A stretch of DNA of 64,000 bases from positions 1 through 64,000 of the forward strand of contig JACRCR010000160.1 in NCBI GenBank assembly GCA_016218925.1. The letters run 5' to 3'. The notes under the pieces are model-generated. The model was not told the DNA's origin. It saw nothing but the letters and a program-made list of their open reading frames with translations, and searched no databases. The DNA is from Deltaproteobacteria bacterium. GTDB lineage: Bacteria; Desulfobacterota; Binatia; UBA1149; CAITLU01. Each line of letters starts with the position of its first letter. The stretch's first letter is position 1. Positions 25,931 through 34,081 of the stretch are shown piece after piece. The position numbers and the translations under genes were made by a program.

Positions 25931-26554
25931 ATGTGGGGTGGAGGAGGAAGCGCACGCGGCTTTGCGGTGGCCGTGGTGGCGTCGTGGCTCGTTGCGTGCA
26001 GCACCGCGGCGCCGCGCCAGGTGGACGATGCCTGCGCCATCTTCTCGGAGCGCGAAGGGTGGTACGACGACGCGCTGGACGCCAACAAACGATGGGGCGT
26101 GCCGATCTCGATCCAGCTCGCCTTCATACGCCAGGAATCGTCTTTCGAGAGCGACGCCAAGCCGCCCCGCAAGAAATACCTGGGCTTCATACCGGGCCGG
26201 CGTCCCTCCAACGCATTCGGTTATGCGCAGGCGCTGGATTCGACCTGGGACGAGTACCGGAAGGCGACCGGCGAACGTGGCGCCGACCGCGACGAGTTCG
26301 CCGACGCCGTCGACTTCATCGGCTGGTACAATGCCCGCAGTGCCAGACTCTGTGGTCTTCGCAAGGACGACGCCTACGGTCTCTACCTCGCCTATCACGA
26401 AGGGCCGCATGGTTATCGGCGTGGCAGCTACCGTCACAAGCAATGGCTGATGGCCGCAGCCACGCGCGTTGCCAAGAAGGCCGAGCGCTACCGCAGCCAG
26501 CTCCAGCGCTGCGCCAAGGACCTGGAGCGCAAGAAGTTCCTCTGGTTCTTCTGA
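25931..26554 (+). CDS. Lytic transglycosylase-like (SLT) lipoprotein
   Basis: About 207 residues from the ATG at 25931 (MWGGGGSARG). The hydrophobic segment GFAVAVVASWLVACS ends in a lipobox-like site with Cys23, so it is probably a lipoprotein. The motif PISIQLAFIRQESSFESDAK places a candidate catalytic Glu at residue 69, and SNAFGYAQALDSTWDEYRK and FIGWYNARS fit the lysozyme-like SLT fold. It would cleave murein glycan strands, perhaps during envelope growth. An upstream in-frame start at 25850 would hide the signal peptide and is less likely. Confidence 0.75.
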   Translation: MWGGGGSARGFAVAVVASWLVACSTAAPRQVDDACAIFSEREGWYDDALDANKRWGVPISIQLAFIRQESSFESDAKPPRKKYLGFIPGRRPSNAFGYAQALDSTWDEYRKATGERGADRDEFADAVDFIGWYNARSARLCGLRKDDAYGLYLAYHEGPHGYRRGSYRHKQWLMAAATRVAKKAERYRSQLQRCAKDLERKKFLWFF

Positions 26555-26608
26555 AACCGCTCGCGACGACCGATCGATGCGCGAAACCGCCACCGAAATG
26601 ATGCCGGC

Positions 26609-27661
26609 GTGATCGAGCGACTGCGCAATACCTTGGTTGTCTCGCTACTGGGACTTCCGCGTCCGGCTCTGTCGCTGCTGGCGGGGCGCCCCATCGTGCG
26701 CGACGACGCGCCGCTGGACGTACAGGTTCAGACGATGCTGAGGCTGGTTGCCGCCGCCGGCATTCCGTCGGTCGAAACGCTCAGTGCTGCCGATGCGCGC
26801 AAGGTCTTCGCGGCGTCGGCCGGACTTCTGGCCGGTCGTGCGCCGGTGATGTCGCGTGTCGAGAATCGGTGCATCGCAGGGCCGGCCGGTCAGATTGCGC
26901 TACGCATCTACGTCCCGCGCACCGGCAAGGCGCCACATCCGGTGCTGGTGTACTACCATGGAGGGGGGTGGGTGATCGGGAGTCCGGACACTCACGATGT
27001 TCCAGCCCGCTGCCTGGCCGAGCGCAGCGCGTGTATCGTGATCTCGGTCGACTATCGTCTGGCGCCCGAGCACAAGTTCCCCGGGCCTTTCGAAGATGCG
27101 ATGGCGTCGTTTGCGTGGGCGGCGGCCAACGCCGCCTCTTTCGGCGGCGATCCCTCGCGCATCGCGGTGGGAGGCGACAGCGCCGGCGGCAATCTCGCGG
27201 CAGCGGTCGCACAGCAAACGAGCCTGACCGGTCGGCGCGTCCCGGACTTCCAGCTTCTGGTCTATCCGGTGACCGATCTGGGCGCCGAGTCGCGCTCCTA
27301 CGAACTGTTCGCCGATGGCTTCTACTTGACGCGGCCGCTGATGCGCTGGTTTCGAGATCACTATCTGCCCGATTCCACGCCGGCATCGGCGTGGGGCGAG
27401 GATCCGCGCGTCTCACCGCTTCGAGCGCCGAACCTGGCGGGTCTGCCGCCGGCTTGCGTAATGACGGCCGGCTTCGATCCGCTTCGCAATGAGGGCAAGG
27501 CTTACGCCGAGCGGTTGCTCGAAGCCGGAGTCGCCGTCGACTACCGCAACTACCCCACGCTCATCCACGGTTTCTTGTCGATGGCAGGTGTGATCGGGCC
27601 GGCGCGAAGCGCGTTCGCCGACGCGGTGTCGGCGCTGCGTGCCGGGCTCCGCACCGGCTAG
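26609..27661 (+). CDS. Alpha/beta hydrolase, hormone-sensitive lipase family
   Basis: A 350-residue esterase/lipase from a GTG at 26609. YYHGGGWVIGSPDTHD (HGGG at 117-120) forms the oxyanion hole and VGGDSAGGNLAAA carries the nucleophile Ser191. The expected Asp and His of the triad are in FDPLRNEG and LIHGF near residues 290 and 320. VDYRLAPEHKFPGPFEDA is characteristic of family IV lipolytic enzymes. No signal peptide is seen, so it is likely cytoplasmic and acts on short acyl esters. It is 54 bases after the transglycosylase gene. Confidence 0.9.
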   Translation: MIERLRNTLVVSLLGLPRPALSLLAGRPIVRDDAPLDVQVQTMLRLVAAAGIPSVETLSAADARKVFAASAGLLAGRAPVMSRVENRCIAGPAGQIALRIYVPRTGKAPHPVLVYYHGGGWVIGSPDTHDVPARCLAERSACIVISVDYRLAPEHKFPGPFEDAMASFAWAAANAASFGGDPSRIAVGGDSAGGNLAAAVAQQTSLTGRRVPDFQLLVYPVTDLGAESRSYELFADGFYLTRPLMRWFRDHYLPDSTPASAWGEDPRVSPLRAPNLAGLPPACVMTAGFDPLRNEGKAYAERLLEAGVAVDYRNYPTLIHGFLSMAGVIGPARSAFADAVSALRAGLRTG

Positions 27662-27721
27662 TCGCCGGGTCCGGCAGCGTCTTTCGCAGTGCGCGAACGA
27701 ATCGCGTCCGCGCCGACTTGC

Positions 27722-28189
27722 TCATCTCTCGGCAGCGAGCTCGCGTACGACCTGCAGCGCCTCGTCGACGTGCTTGGTTGCCTGGAGCTGAGAGTTGAAA
27801 ACGTGTCGCACCACGCCCTTCTTGTCGATCACGTAGGTGACGCGTCCGGGAAGGATCCACATCGTGGCCGGTACGCCGTAGGCTTTGCGCACTGTATTGC
27901 CTTCGTCGGCCAGCAGCGTGAATGGGAGACGGTGGTGTTTGGCGAAGCCCTCGTGCGCAGAGATCGAATCGCCACTGATGCCGATCACCTCGGCTCCGGC
28001 GCTCGCGAAATCCTCATACGAGTCGCGGAAGCTGCACGCCTCCTTGGTGCACCCCGGGGTTTCGTCCTTCGGGTAGAAGTACAGCACTACGGCGCTCTTG
28101 CCGCGGAAGTCGGCGAGCGACACTCGTGTGCCGTCCTGGCTTCGAAGCCGGAAATCGGGCGCTATCTCGCCCACGCTCACGCTGCCCAT
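27722..28189 (-). CDS. bcp: Thioredoxin-dependent peroxiredoxin (BCP/PrxQ type)
   Basis: A 155-residue peroxiredoxin. FYPKDETPGCTKEACSFRD has the peroxidatic Cys and, five residues later, the resolving Cys of the PrxQ/BCP subgroup. ADFRGKSAVVLYF and VIGISGDSISAHEGFAKHH match the fold. It reduces peroxides with electrons from thioredoxin. The gene converges on the alpha/beta hydrolase and is 67 bases downstream of the methyltransferase on the same strand. Confidence 0.93.
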   Translation of the reverse strand: MGSVSVGEIAPDFRLRSQDGTRVSLADFRGKSAVVLYFYPKDETPGCTKEACSFRDSYEDFASAGAEVIGISGDSISAHEGFAKHHRLPFTLLADEGNTVRKAYGVPATMWILPGRVTYVIDKKGVVRHVFNSQLQATKHVDEALQVVRELAAER

Positions 28190-28256
28190 TGCATCACTCC
28201 TCGACGGGTGTTCCGACTGCTGGCGGTAACGGTCTCGGCGGCGCGACGTCGAGCGC

Positions 28257-28874
28257 TCACGCGAGCGTCGCCGAGCCCCAATAGTTGAACATCAGTGGCC
28301 GGATCCCCGGCAGATATATCGTCTGCAGGTCGTCGACACGGAAGCCGGCGTCTTTGAGCAGCGTCGGTATGTTCCGGTTCATGTTGCAGCCGCCCGACAT
28401 GAACTTCCAGACGGGATTGAGGCGGTTCTGCCACTTGCTCACGGATTCATCCGGGGCAAGTCCGTGCTCGGAGTAGTACATCGAGCCGCCGCTCTTGAGC
28501 ACCCGGCGCATCTCGAGCAGGGCCGCGTGCACGTCCGGAATCGTGCACAGCGTGTAGGTGATGACGATGCTGTCGACGGTCGCGTCGGCGAGCGGAATCT
28601 TCTCGCTCGACAGCGTAACCCAATCCACGTCGATACCGGCCTGCTCGGCGCGCTTTCGCGCCATCACCTGGAGCTCCGGGGAGGGATCGAGTCCGATTAC
28701 CCTGTCGACTCTGGTCTTGTCGTAGAAGGAAAGGTTGAGTCCCGATCCTATTCCGATTTCCAGAACCCTGCCGTGCGCGAGAGGCACGACCTTGGCACGC
28801 TGGCGCATGATGGGGCGGACCCGCATGGTGGCGTCGAGGAGCGGCGCGGCGATGTACTTCTTGTAGATACCCAC
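28257..28874 (-). CDS. Class I SAM-dependent methyltransferase
   Basis: A 205-residue methyltransferase with SAM motif I VLEIGIGSGLNLSFYD (residues 37-52), an acidic loop GLDPSPELQVMARKRA, and motif ITYTLCTIPDVHAALLEMRR followed by VLKSGGSMYYSEHG. It resembles the UbiE/ubiquinone-like methyltransferase type and the METTL7-like group with HMLYSEH-type strand. The acceptor is unknown. It lies downstream of the cytochrome gene and upstream of bcp on the same strand. Confidence 0.88.
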   Translation of the reverse strand: MGIYKKYIAAPLLDATMRVRPIMRQRAKVVPLAHGRVLEIGIGSGLNLSFYDKTRVDRVIGLDPSPELQVMARKRAEQAGIDVDWVTLSSEKIPLADATVDSIVITYTLCTIPDVHAALLEMRRVLKSGGSMYYSEHGLAPDESVSKWQNRLNPVWKFMSGGCNMNRNIPTLLKDAGFRVDDLQTIYLPGIRPLMFNYWGSATLA

Positions 28875-28946
28875 GCCGTATGTATGGAGCGCGGGTGCGG
28901 GACAGGCAAGTCGAGCGGCGGCGTTGTGTTCGAGGAGGAAGCGCCC

Positions 28947-28991
28947 GGTCCCTCCGGCGCGCTGGGAGGAGATGCGCGCGTCGGAGGGACC
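28947..28991 (-). terminator. Long GC-rich hairpin downstream of the cytochrome gene
   Basis: GGTCCCTCCG followed after one mismatch by CGCGC (28947-28962) pairs with the mirror segment at 28976-28991, giving a stem of about 15 pairs. It lies 25 bases past the cytochrome stop on the minus strand. There is no U-tract, so it may block exonucleases or act as a weak terminator before the methyltransferase gene. Confidence 0.45.
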
Positions 28992-29015
28992 CTATCCGGT
29001 TGTCGGTTCCGGACT

Positions 29016-29417
29016 CTACTTCAGGGACAGGGTGTAGTCGGTCAGCGCTTGGATCTCGGCCGCGGAGAGCTTCTCCGTGTACGGCTTCATGACCAACTTG
29101 TCACCTTCTTTGGCCTTCACCCCCTTGGTCATCGAATCGGACACCTTGGCAGCGGTGAGGCCGGCCTTGACGGCGGCGGCTGTCAGATCCTGAACGCCCA
29201 TCTTCTCGCCGGCCTTCGAGCCCTTGCCGTCCTTGCCGTGGCAGGAGGCGCAGTTCTTGGCCCACAGCGCTGCGGCATCCGGAGCCGCGCCTTCGGCCTG
29301 CGCCGAGGTGGCTGCGAAGGCCAGCAACGCAACGACTGCAAGCGCCGACACGGTGCCCAGCGCCAAGCGGCGCTCGATCTTCGAACCCGAGACTGTCTGT
29401 GATGCGATGGAAATCAT
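29016..29417 (-). CDS. Small monoheme c-type cytochrome
   Basis: A 133-residue periplasmic cytochrome. The signal peptide runs to about residue 41 (ALAVVALLAFAATSAQA). The heme motif is CASCH at 56-60, in NCASCHGKDGKG, and a Met ligand is likely in LVMKPYTEKLSAAEI. This pattern is class I, cytochrome c553/c551-like. The start ATG at 29417 has a GAGGGA ribosome site. It probably shuttles electrons in the periplasm; no oxidase or reductase gene is adjacent. Confidence 0.92.
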   Translation of the reverse strand: MISIASQTVSGSKIERRLALGTVSALAVVALLAFAATSAQAEGAAPDAAALWAKNCASCHGKDGKGSKAGEKMGVQDLTAAAVKAGLTAAKVSDSMTKGVKAKEGDKLVMKPYTEKLSAAEIQALTDYTLSLK

Positions 29418-29531
29418 GGCTCTCGTTCCCTCCTAGCTGGCTTTTGCCGTTGTCCAAGGACCGCTACGCAGAGCCGGCCTCGGAGTCATCGTCGATCCGC
29501 GGTTTTTCAAAGCGGGCCGACACGGTGCTGT

Positions 29532-29750
29532 TCAGGCGCGGCGTTGTTCGAATGCGAGGGTGCCCGGCTGCGTTGCGGCCAGCGCGTGCCCGTATCCGCC
29601 AGACAGGGTCTGACTCGAGCGAGTCTCGGTCCTGGCCTTTGCGTCCCCGGTTGCGAGCGCAACGATCGTTGCGAGCGCGGCCAGGACTGCGGCCGCCATT
29701 CCGAGGCGCTGCCGCTGGCGGTCGGCAAGCGCAGCTTCTGTAACACCCAT
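29532..29750 (-). CDS. Small predicted exported or membrane protein (72 aa)
   Basis: ATG at 29750 with a GGAGG ribosome site six bases upstream. The protein starts MGVTEAALADRQRQRLGMAA and has one hydrophobic stretch (AAAVLAALATIVALATG), consistent with a signal peptide or membrane anchor, then a polar tail. It precedes the cytochrome gene on the same strand. I do not recognise the family. The good ribosome site supports translation. Confidence 0.5.
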   Translation of the reverse strand: MGVTEAALADRQRQRLGMAAAVLAALATIVALATGDAKARTETRSSQTLSGGYGHALAATQPGTLAFEQRRA

Positions 29751-30189
29751 TGGGAACCTCCAGGCCGAACCATGATTAGTCGATCAGATGGTTTGGCGGT
29801 CGACGTTGTGGCGTTGCTAACGCAAACCCCGTGCCACGTTCCGCCGCCGCGGTGCTGGTTCGTCCCGGCCGCCACGCGGGTGCGCAGCAGGGTCGCCGGA
29901 AGCTTCGGGACTCGATGTTGCAGCCGATTCGCGCCGTCCCTGCGCCGTCGGGGCGCATCGCGCCGGCCCTCGAGGTCGCCCGCGCTTTGTCAGGCCTGTG
30001 AACGAAAAAGGCGAGGTTCTTCAAAGCTGCGAACGCGGGCTTCGGCCCGGTCCCGGGCATAGCGCCGGGTGGGCCAGACGCCGCGCCGCGGGGCCCGCCC
30101 GGGCCGGCCGAGTTGGCGGGAATGGGGGGCCGGGCGGCTGCGGCGCGGGGCGTGGTTCGACTCCGCTGCGCGCCGCAGGGCGCCCGAAC
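29751..30189. other. Intergenic region without a recognised gene
   Basis: This 439-base, very GC-rich stretch separates the small protein gene at 29750 from the end of the sugar-kinase operon. Short ORFs on both strands are Arg-rich and lack ribosome sites. It holds GC-rich hairpins, for example GGGC-TTC-GGCCC near 30040, and the hairpin at 30138-30178. A GGTTCGACTCC at 30154-30164 looks like a tRNA T-loop but no tRNA fold surrounds it. Confidence 0.5.
30138..30178 (-). terminator. Hairpin after the sugar-kinase operon
   Basis: A perfect 10-bp stem (CTGCGGCGCG at 30138-30147 with its complement at 30169-30178, loop 21 bases) begins 12 bases past the kinase stop on the minus strand. No U-tract follows, so it may be a weak or Rho-linked terminator or a 3'-stabilising structure. 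Confidence 0.4.
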
Positions 30190-31797
30190 TCAACGCCGGG
30201 GGTTGCCCGCAGCGGTCGGTTCGGTTCGGTTCAAGCGGCGATAGATCCGGCGGTTGGCTCTGTGGATCCGCAGGAACGAGTCGTACATCTCGTCATAGAT
30301 CGACCGCAGGCGCGGATCCGGCCGGTAGGTCCGCTCGACCGCGACGGCCGAGGGGATGTCTTCGAGTCGCATCCACCCGAGTCCGATCGCGGCGACGAAT
30401 GCGGCGCCGCGGGCGTTGGCGTGGATCGGGTCCGCGACGGCGTGGATCTCGCGTTCGAGAACGTCGGCGAAGATGCGACACCACAGCGCGGACCTGGCAC
30501 CTCCACCGATGATGCGGATGGGGTCGAGCCGGCGGCGCAGGAATTTCTCGACGTACCCGAGACTCCAGCGCGTGTTGTAGGCCACCCCCTCCAGGACGGC
30601 GCGCGCCATGTGGTCGAGCGTCGTGCGTGGCGAGATGTTGTGAAACGCGCCGCGCAGGTGATGATCGTCGACAGGCGTGCGTTCGCCGTTGAGCCACGGC
30701 GTGAACAGCAGCTTGTCGCTGCCGGCCGGGACCGACGCGGCGATCCGATCGACCAGTTCGTAGCGCGCATCCGGGATCGAGATCCCGAGCAGTTCGTTGC
30801 GGCGGAACACGATGTTGTCGGCGAGGAATCCGAGCGCGCCGCCGGCGAGATCCTGTTCGTTGACGCACTGGTACTTGCCGGGGATGGAGGTCGGAAAGCA
30901 CGCGATGGAGTGCAGAAGATCGGTCTTCTTGAACGGCACGAGGCACTCGATCCACGAGGAAGTTCCGATGTAGAGATGTCCCTCATAGTCGCGCACCGCA
31001 CCCGAGCCGTACAGCGCGCACTGGTGGTCCGGAGAACCGACCACCACGCGCACCCCGGGGCGCAGTCCGATCGCCTCGGCGACCCGCGGGCGCACTGCAC
31101 CGAGCACATCGGTCGACGCACGCAACGGCGGGAGTTTGTCCCGGTCGATGCCGATCATCGCGATGAGTCCGGTGTCGTAGTGCACGTCGTTCGGATCCCG
31201 CGTATCGGTGACCCAGAAGAGCTGCATCGAATCGTACGATGCGGCGAACTCGCCGGTGAGCTGCAGGTTGAGATAATCCTTGCTCGGCAAGAAACGATGC
31301 GTTTGCCGGTAGATCTGCGGGAACTCGTGTTTCACCAGCAGCGCGTGCGCAGCGTCGTCCTTGCCGGACAGCGACGGGGCGCCGCCGGTCTTGGACACCC
31401 ACCTCCAGCAGCGCAGCAGATTGTAACCGAAGATGCTCGGGTAACCGCCCACCACGCGGCGAACGTACGGAGCGCCACGCGAGTCCATCCACGTGAGCGA
31501 CGGCATCAGTGCATCGCCGTTGCGATCGACCGCGACCGTGCTCGAGAAGGTGCTCGACACGCACATCGCTTCGATCGCTTCGGGTGCGACTGCTGCGCGC
31601 CGAACCAGGCGCGAGGAGGCGGCGATCAGCGCCCTCCACCAGTCGTTCGGGTCCTGCTCGGCGCCTCCACCGTCGATGAAGTTCATCGGCGTCTTCTCGA
31701 ACTCGCTGTCGACGACCTCTCCGCCGGCGCGGACGAGCGCGGCTTTGATGCCGGAGGTTCCGTGGTCTATCGCCAGAACGCAGGGGTCGCCGCTCAC
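30190..31797 (-). CDS. FGGY-family carbohydrate kinase (xylulokinase-like)
   Basis: A 535-residue kinase. The N-terminal ATPase phosphate motif is VLAIDHGTSGIKAALV. The catalytic Asp is expected in VVGSPDHQCALYGSG, and the C-terminal signature is in RIIGGGARSALWCRIFADVL followed by ANARGAAFVAAIG. It phosphorylates a sugar, polyol or related hydroxy compound; resemblance is closest to the xylulokinase group but the substrate is not fixed. Its start overlaps the end of the saccharopine-dehydrogenase-like gene by four bases, so the two are co-translated. The pairing with that gene is unusual for a sugar pathway. Confidence 0.88.
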   Translation of the reverse strand: MSGDPCVLAIDHGTSGIKAALVRAGGEVVDSEFEKTPMNFIDGGGAEQDPNDWWRALIAASSRLVRRAAVAPEAIEAMCVSSTFSSTVAVDRNGDALMPSLTWMDSRGAPYVRRVVGGYPSIFGYNLLRCWRWVSKTGGAPSLSGKDDAAHALLVKHEFPQIYRQTHRFLPSKDYLNLQLTGEFAASYDSMQLFWVTDTRDPNDVHYDTGLIAMIGIDRDKLPPLRASTDVLGAVRPRVAEAIGLRPGVRVVVGSPDHQCALYGSGAVRDYEGHLYIGTSSWIECLVPFKKTDLLHSIACFPTSIPGKYQCVNEQDLAGGALGFLADNIVFRRNELLGISIPDARYELVDRIAASVPAGSDKLLFTPWLNGERTPVDDHHLRGAFHNISPRTTLDHMARAVLEGVAYNTRWSLGYVEKFLRRRLDPIRIIGGGARSALWCRIFADVLEREIHAVADPIHANARGAAFVAAIGLGWMRLEDIPSAVAVERTYRPDPRLRSIYDEMYDSFLRIHRANRRIYRRLNRTEPTAAGNPRR

Positions 31798-33017
31798 AAC
31801 TCCATTCTCGTCATCGAGCCATCCGCCGCGATCGTCTCGAATATCAGCAGCGGGGGACGCTTGCCGTCGCCTGCGCGCGGCGTGCCGGCCATGACCTCGG
31901 TGGCCAGGCCGATGAATTCCATCGGATCCAGACAGGCTTCGGGCGGCAACACCCCTTTGGCGGTGATGCTCCCGCGCTGCATCAGCATCACGCCGATCGC
32001 GGCCGGGATTCCGGTGCCCTCGCCGAGCGCGCTTTCGTCGGAGCCCATGTGGACGCGCACCTCACGCGGGTCGCCGTTCTTGCGGCCCTTCACCACCACG
32101 GACATGCAACCGCGCTGCTTGCCGAAGGCAGTTTCTTTCAGGATCCGTTCGCGCTGCTGGAGCAGGAACGCGATCGAGAAATCGTACGGGACCACGTCGT
32201 GTCCGCCGACGTCGATCGGTTCCTTGCTGGTGAGTCCGAGGCGGCACAGCTCACCGGTCAGATTGTAGTACTCGAGCGGCAGTACCGATCCTCTGTTGGT
32301 CACCTGCCGCACCCGCAGGTGCTGCGGCATCGTCACCTGTTCGGGGTGAGGGTACGGATAGGTCGGCGTGGGTCCGAGGACCGGGAAGTCGAATGTCTGC
32401 CGCAGCGCGATGCCGTCCTCGCCGAAATATCTGACGGTTTTCAGCCGGCCCTCCAGAAACATCGGGATGTCGATGCTCATGCAGTGGAAGCGATGTCCGA
32501 TCACTCCGGGACCCTCGGTCGGTTCGCCGCCGTGGCAGTGGAAGATGTCGATCGAGTCGGTCTCGTCCATCTGCGAGTCGGCTATGTACTTCGCGAGCAG
32601 ATTGGTAGCACCGGGGGACGCGCCCATGCCGATCAGTGCGGTGATCCCCGCGCGGCTGGCCGCGTCGTTCATCGCGAGGACGTCGAGCGTCACGTCGACG
32701 TCATCGCAAATGTCGACGTAGTCGATCGCGGCGTCGATCACTGCGGCGAGGATCGTCTTTACCGTCTTGTAGAACGGGCCTACGCAGTTGAGTACGATGT
32801 CTGCACCGTCGATCGCCCTGCGAACGCTGGCCGCGTCGCCGGCGTCGGTCGCCACGAAGCGGACTCGGTCGGCTCCCAGGCCCTCGACGAGCTGGCGGGC
32901 GCGGGCCGCGTTCTGGTCACCGATCACCACCTGCGAAAATTCCGGTCGCTGCGCGAGTGTCCTCACCGCGACGCTGCCAACTGCCCCACAACCACCCAGT
33001 ACGACAACCTTGCTCAT
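31794..33017 (-). CDS. Saccharopine dehydrogenase-like NAD(P)-binding protein
   Basis: A 407-residue protein with the N-terminal Rossmann motif VVVLGGCGAVGSVAVRTLAQ, then GADIVLNCVGPFYKTVKTIL and YVDICDDVDVTLDVLAMND, typical of the saccharopine dehydrogenase family. IGMGASPGATNLLAKY and the C-terminal domain follow the same family, which also includes homospermidine and carboxynorspermidine synthases. The exact reaction is not visible. It has an AAGGAGGT ribosome site and overlaps the kinase by four bases. Confidence 0.85.
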   Translation of the reverse strand: MSKVVVLGGCGAVGSVAVRTLAQRPEFSQVVIGDQNAARARQLVEGLGADRVRFVATDAGDAASVRRAIDGADIVLNCVGPFYKTVKTILAAVIDAAIDYVDICDDVDVTLDVLAMNDAASRAGITALIGMGASPGATNLLAKYIADSQMDETDSIDIFHCHGGEPTEGPGVIGHRFHCMSIDIPMFLEGRLKTVRYFGEDGIALRQTFDFPVLGPTPTYPYPHPEQVTMPQHLRVRQVTNRGSVLPLEYYNLTGELCRLGLTSKEPIDVGGHDVVPYDFSIAFLLQQRERILKETAFGKQRGCMSVVVKGRKNGDPREVRVHMGSDESALGEGTGIPAAIGVMLMQRGSITAKGVLPPEACLDPMEFIGLATEVMAGTPRAGDGKRPPLLIFETIAADGSMTRMEL

Positions 33018-33042
33018 GACTTTCTCGACCTCCTTGTGTTCC

Positions 33043-33060
33043 CGGGCGCCGCGGCGCCCG
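33043..33060. promoter_or_regulatory. 18-bp perfect palindrome upstream of the saccharopine dehydrogenase-like gene
   Basis: CGGGCGCCGCGGCGCCCG reads identically on both strands. It lies 26 bases upstream of the ATG at 33017, just before the ribosome site, and downstream of the TetR gene. It could be an operator, a leader hairpin or a terminator for the TetR transcript. Confidence 0.4.
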
Positions 33061-33145
33061 CGGTGTCATCGTCTCGTGTGCGCGTCGCAGGCTCGCGGCC
33101 GCCCCGTTTCGTTGCCCACTGGCTCGCGACGCGTCGCCGCCGTTC

Positions 33146-33799
33146 TCATCGCGTTTGTTTCAAGGCCAGACGGGCCAGCGCATCGAACGCGGCCAGGCGC
33201 CGCCGGTCGGTGCGCTTGTCTTGCAGTGCCACCGAGTCAATCGCGGCCGCCTGCATCGCCAGAATCAACACGTCGAACGCGTCGTCGAAGTGGGGCGGAG
33301 CGTTGGCGCCGTAGAGTTCTCGTGCCCGCCGCAGCAGGTTGGCCTGGTGCCGCAGCGCCATCGGTCGCAGCGCGGCTCCCAGCGCGCCGTCCGAGCGTGC
33401 CGCGAGATAGACTTCGTTGGTCATCAGGTATTCGGGAGTCGTCATCACCTTCCACAGCGCCTCAACTGAGGCGGCGGCGACGTCGTCCTTCTTTCCGGCC
33501 CGCTCGATCGAACGCCTGTAGCGCGACTCGAGATCTGCGAACACCTGCTCGATCGCCGCGACGATCAGGTCGGCCTTGGTGGGATAGTGGCGGAACAGGG
33601 CTCCCTCCGACACCTGTGCCTCGCGCGCGATCGCTGCCGTGGTGAGCCGCGCGTAGCCCGAATCGACCAGGCATCGGGCAGTGGCGGCGAGCAGCCTGCG
33701 CTGCGTCTCCACGCTGCGATCCTGCTGCGCGACGCGGCGCCGGCCGAGCGCGACCGGGGCTGTGCCGGGCGAAGAGGGACGGGGGACGGGCTTGCGCAC
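33146..33799 (-). CDS. TetR/AcrR-family transcriptional regulator
   Basis: A 217-residue repressor-type protein from a GTG at 33799. The DNA-binding domain is at about residues 28-78: ETQRRLLAATARCLVDSGYA, LTTAAIAREAQVSEGALFRH and YPTKADLIVAAIEQV, the canonical TetR helix-turn-helix. The C-terminal half is helical and should bind a ligand. A 22-bp inverted repeat lies 29-50 bases upstream, overlapping a TAAAAT -10-like box, which suggests autorepression. It is divergent from the acyl-CoA operon at 34082 and may control it; acyl-CoA or a related ligand is a guess from context. Confidence 0.9.
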   Translation of the reverse strand: MRKPVPRPSSPGTAPVALGRRRVAQQDRSVETQRRLLAATARCLVDSGYARLTTAAIAREAQVSEGALFRHYPTKADLIVAAIEQVFADLESRYRRSIERAGKKDDVAAASVEALWKVMTTPEYLMTNEVYLAARSDGALGAALRPMALRHQANLLRRARELYGANAPPHFDDAFDVLILAMQAAAIDSVALQDKRTDRRRLAAFDALARLALKQTR

Positions 33800-33827
33800 G
33801 CGGACTTCTTACCCGGACGGCCGGGTG

Positions 33828-33849
33828 AATGCAAGTGAGCACTCGCATT
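33828..33849. promoter_or_regulatory. Predicted TetR operator
   Basis: AATGC-A-AGTG-AG-CACT-C-GCATT is a 22-bp inverted repeat with a single mismatched pair and a two-base centre. It overlaps TAAAAT (minus strand, 33851-33846), a likely -10 box for the regulator gene. A second, smaller repeat (ACCCGG/CCGGGT, 33811-33826) sits between it and the start codon. Size and position fit a TetR dimer site. The operon at 34082 starts 233 bases away, so control of that promoter is possible but not shown. Confidence 0.6.
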
Positions 33850-34081
33850 TTATCCGCTTCGCCGCGGTCGGCGCGGCCAGACGGCGCGGTGAGCCGCGCA
33901 GCGGCCGGCGCGCAGCTGTCGCGCGCGTCCGTCTCGTCTTGACGGAGCGGTGGTTCGGACGGAAGATCCGCGCCGCAACTGCGAAGAATCACCAGCATCT
34001 ACCACGATTCCGCGTCAGCGCCGGCGCGCAGTAGCGCGACCCGGGCGGCACACGGAAGCCCGAACCTGTCAGGGGGCCTCG

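Noticed and set aside
30150-30178. tRNA gene suggested by GGTTCGACTCC
   Set aside because: The flanking bases do not pair as a T-stem and no acceptor, D or anticodon arm is present.
30000-32268. Long plus-strand ORF opposite the sugar kinase and saccharopine dehydrogenase-like genes
   Set aside because: It is a shadow of two clearly functional minus-strand genes and shows no domain.
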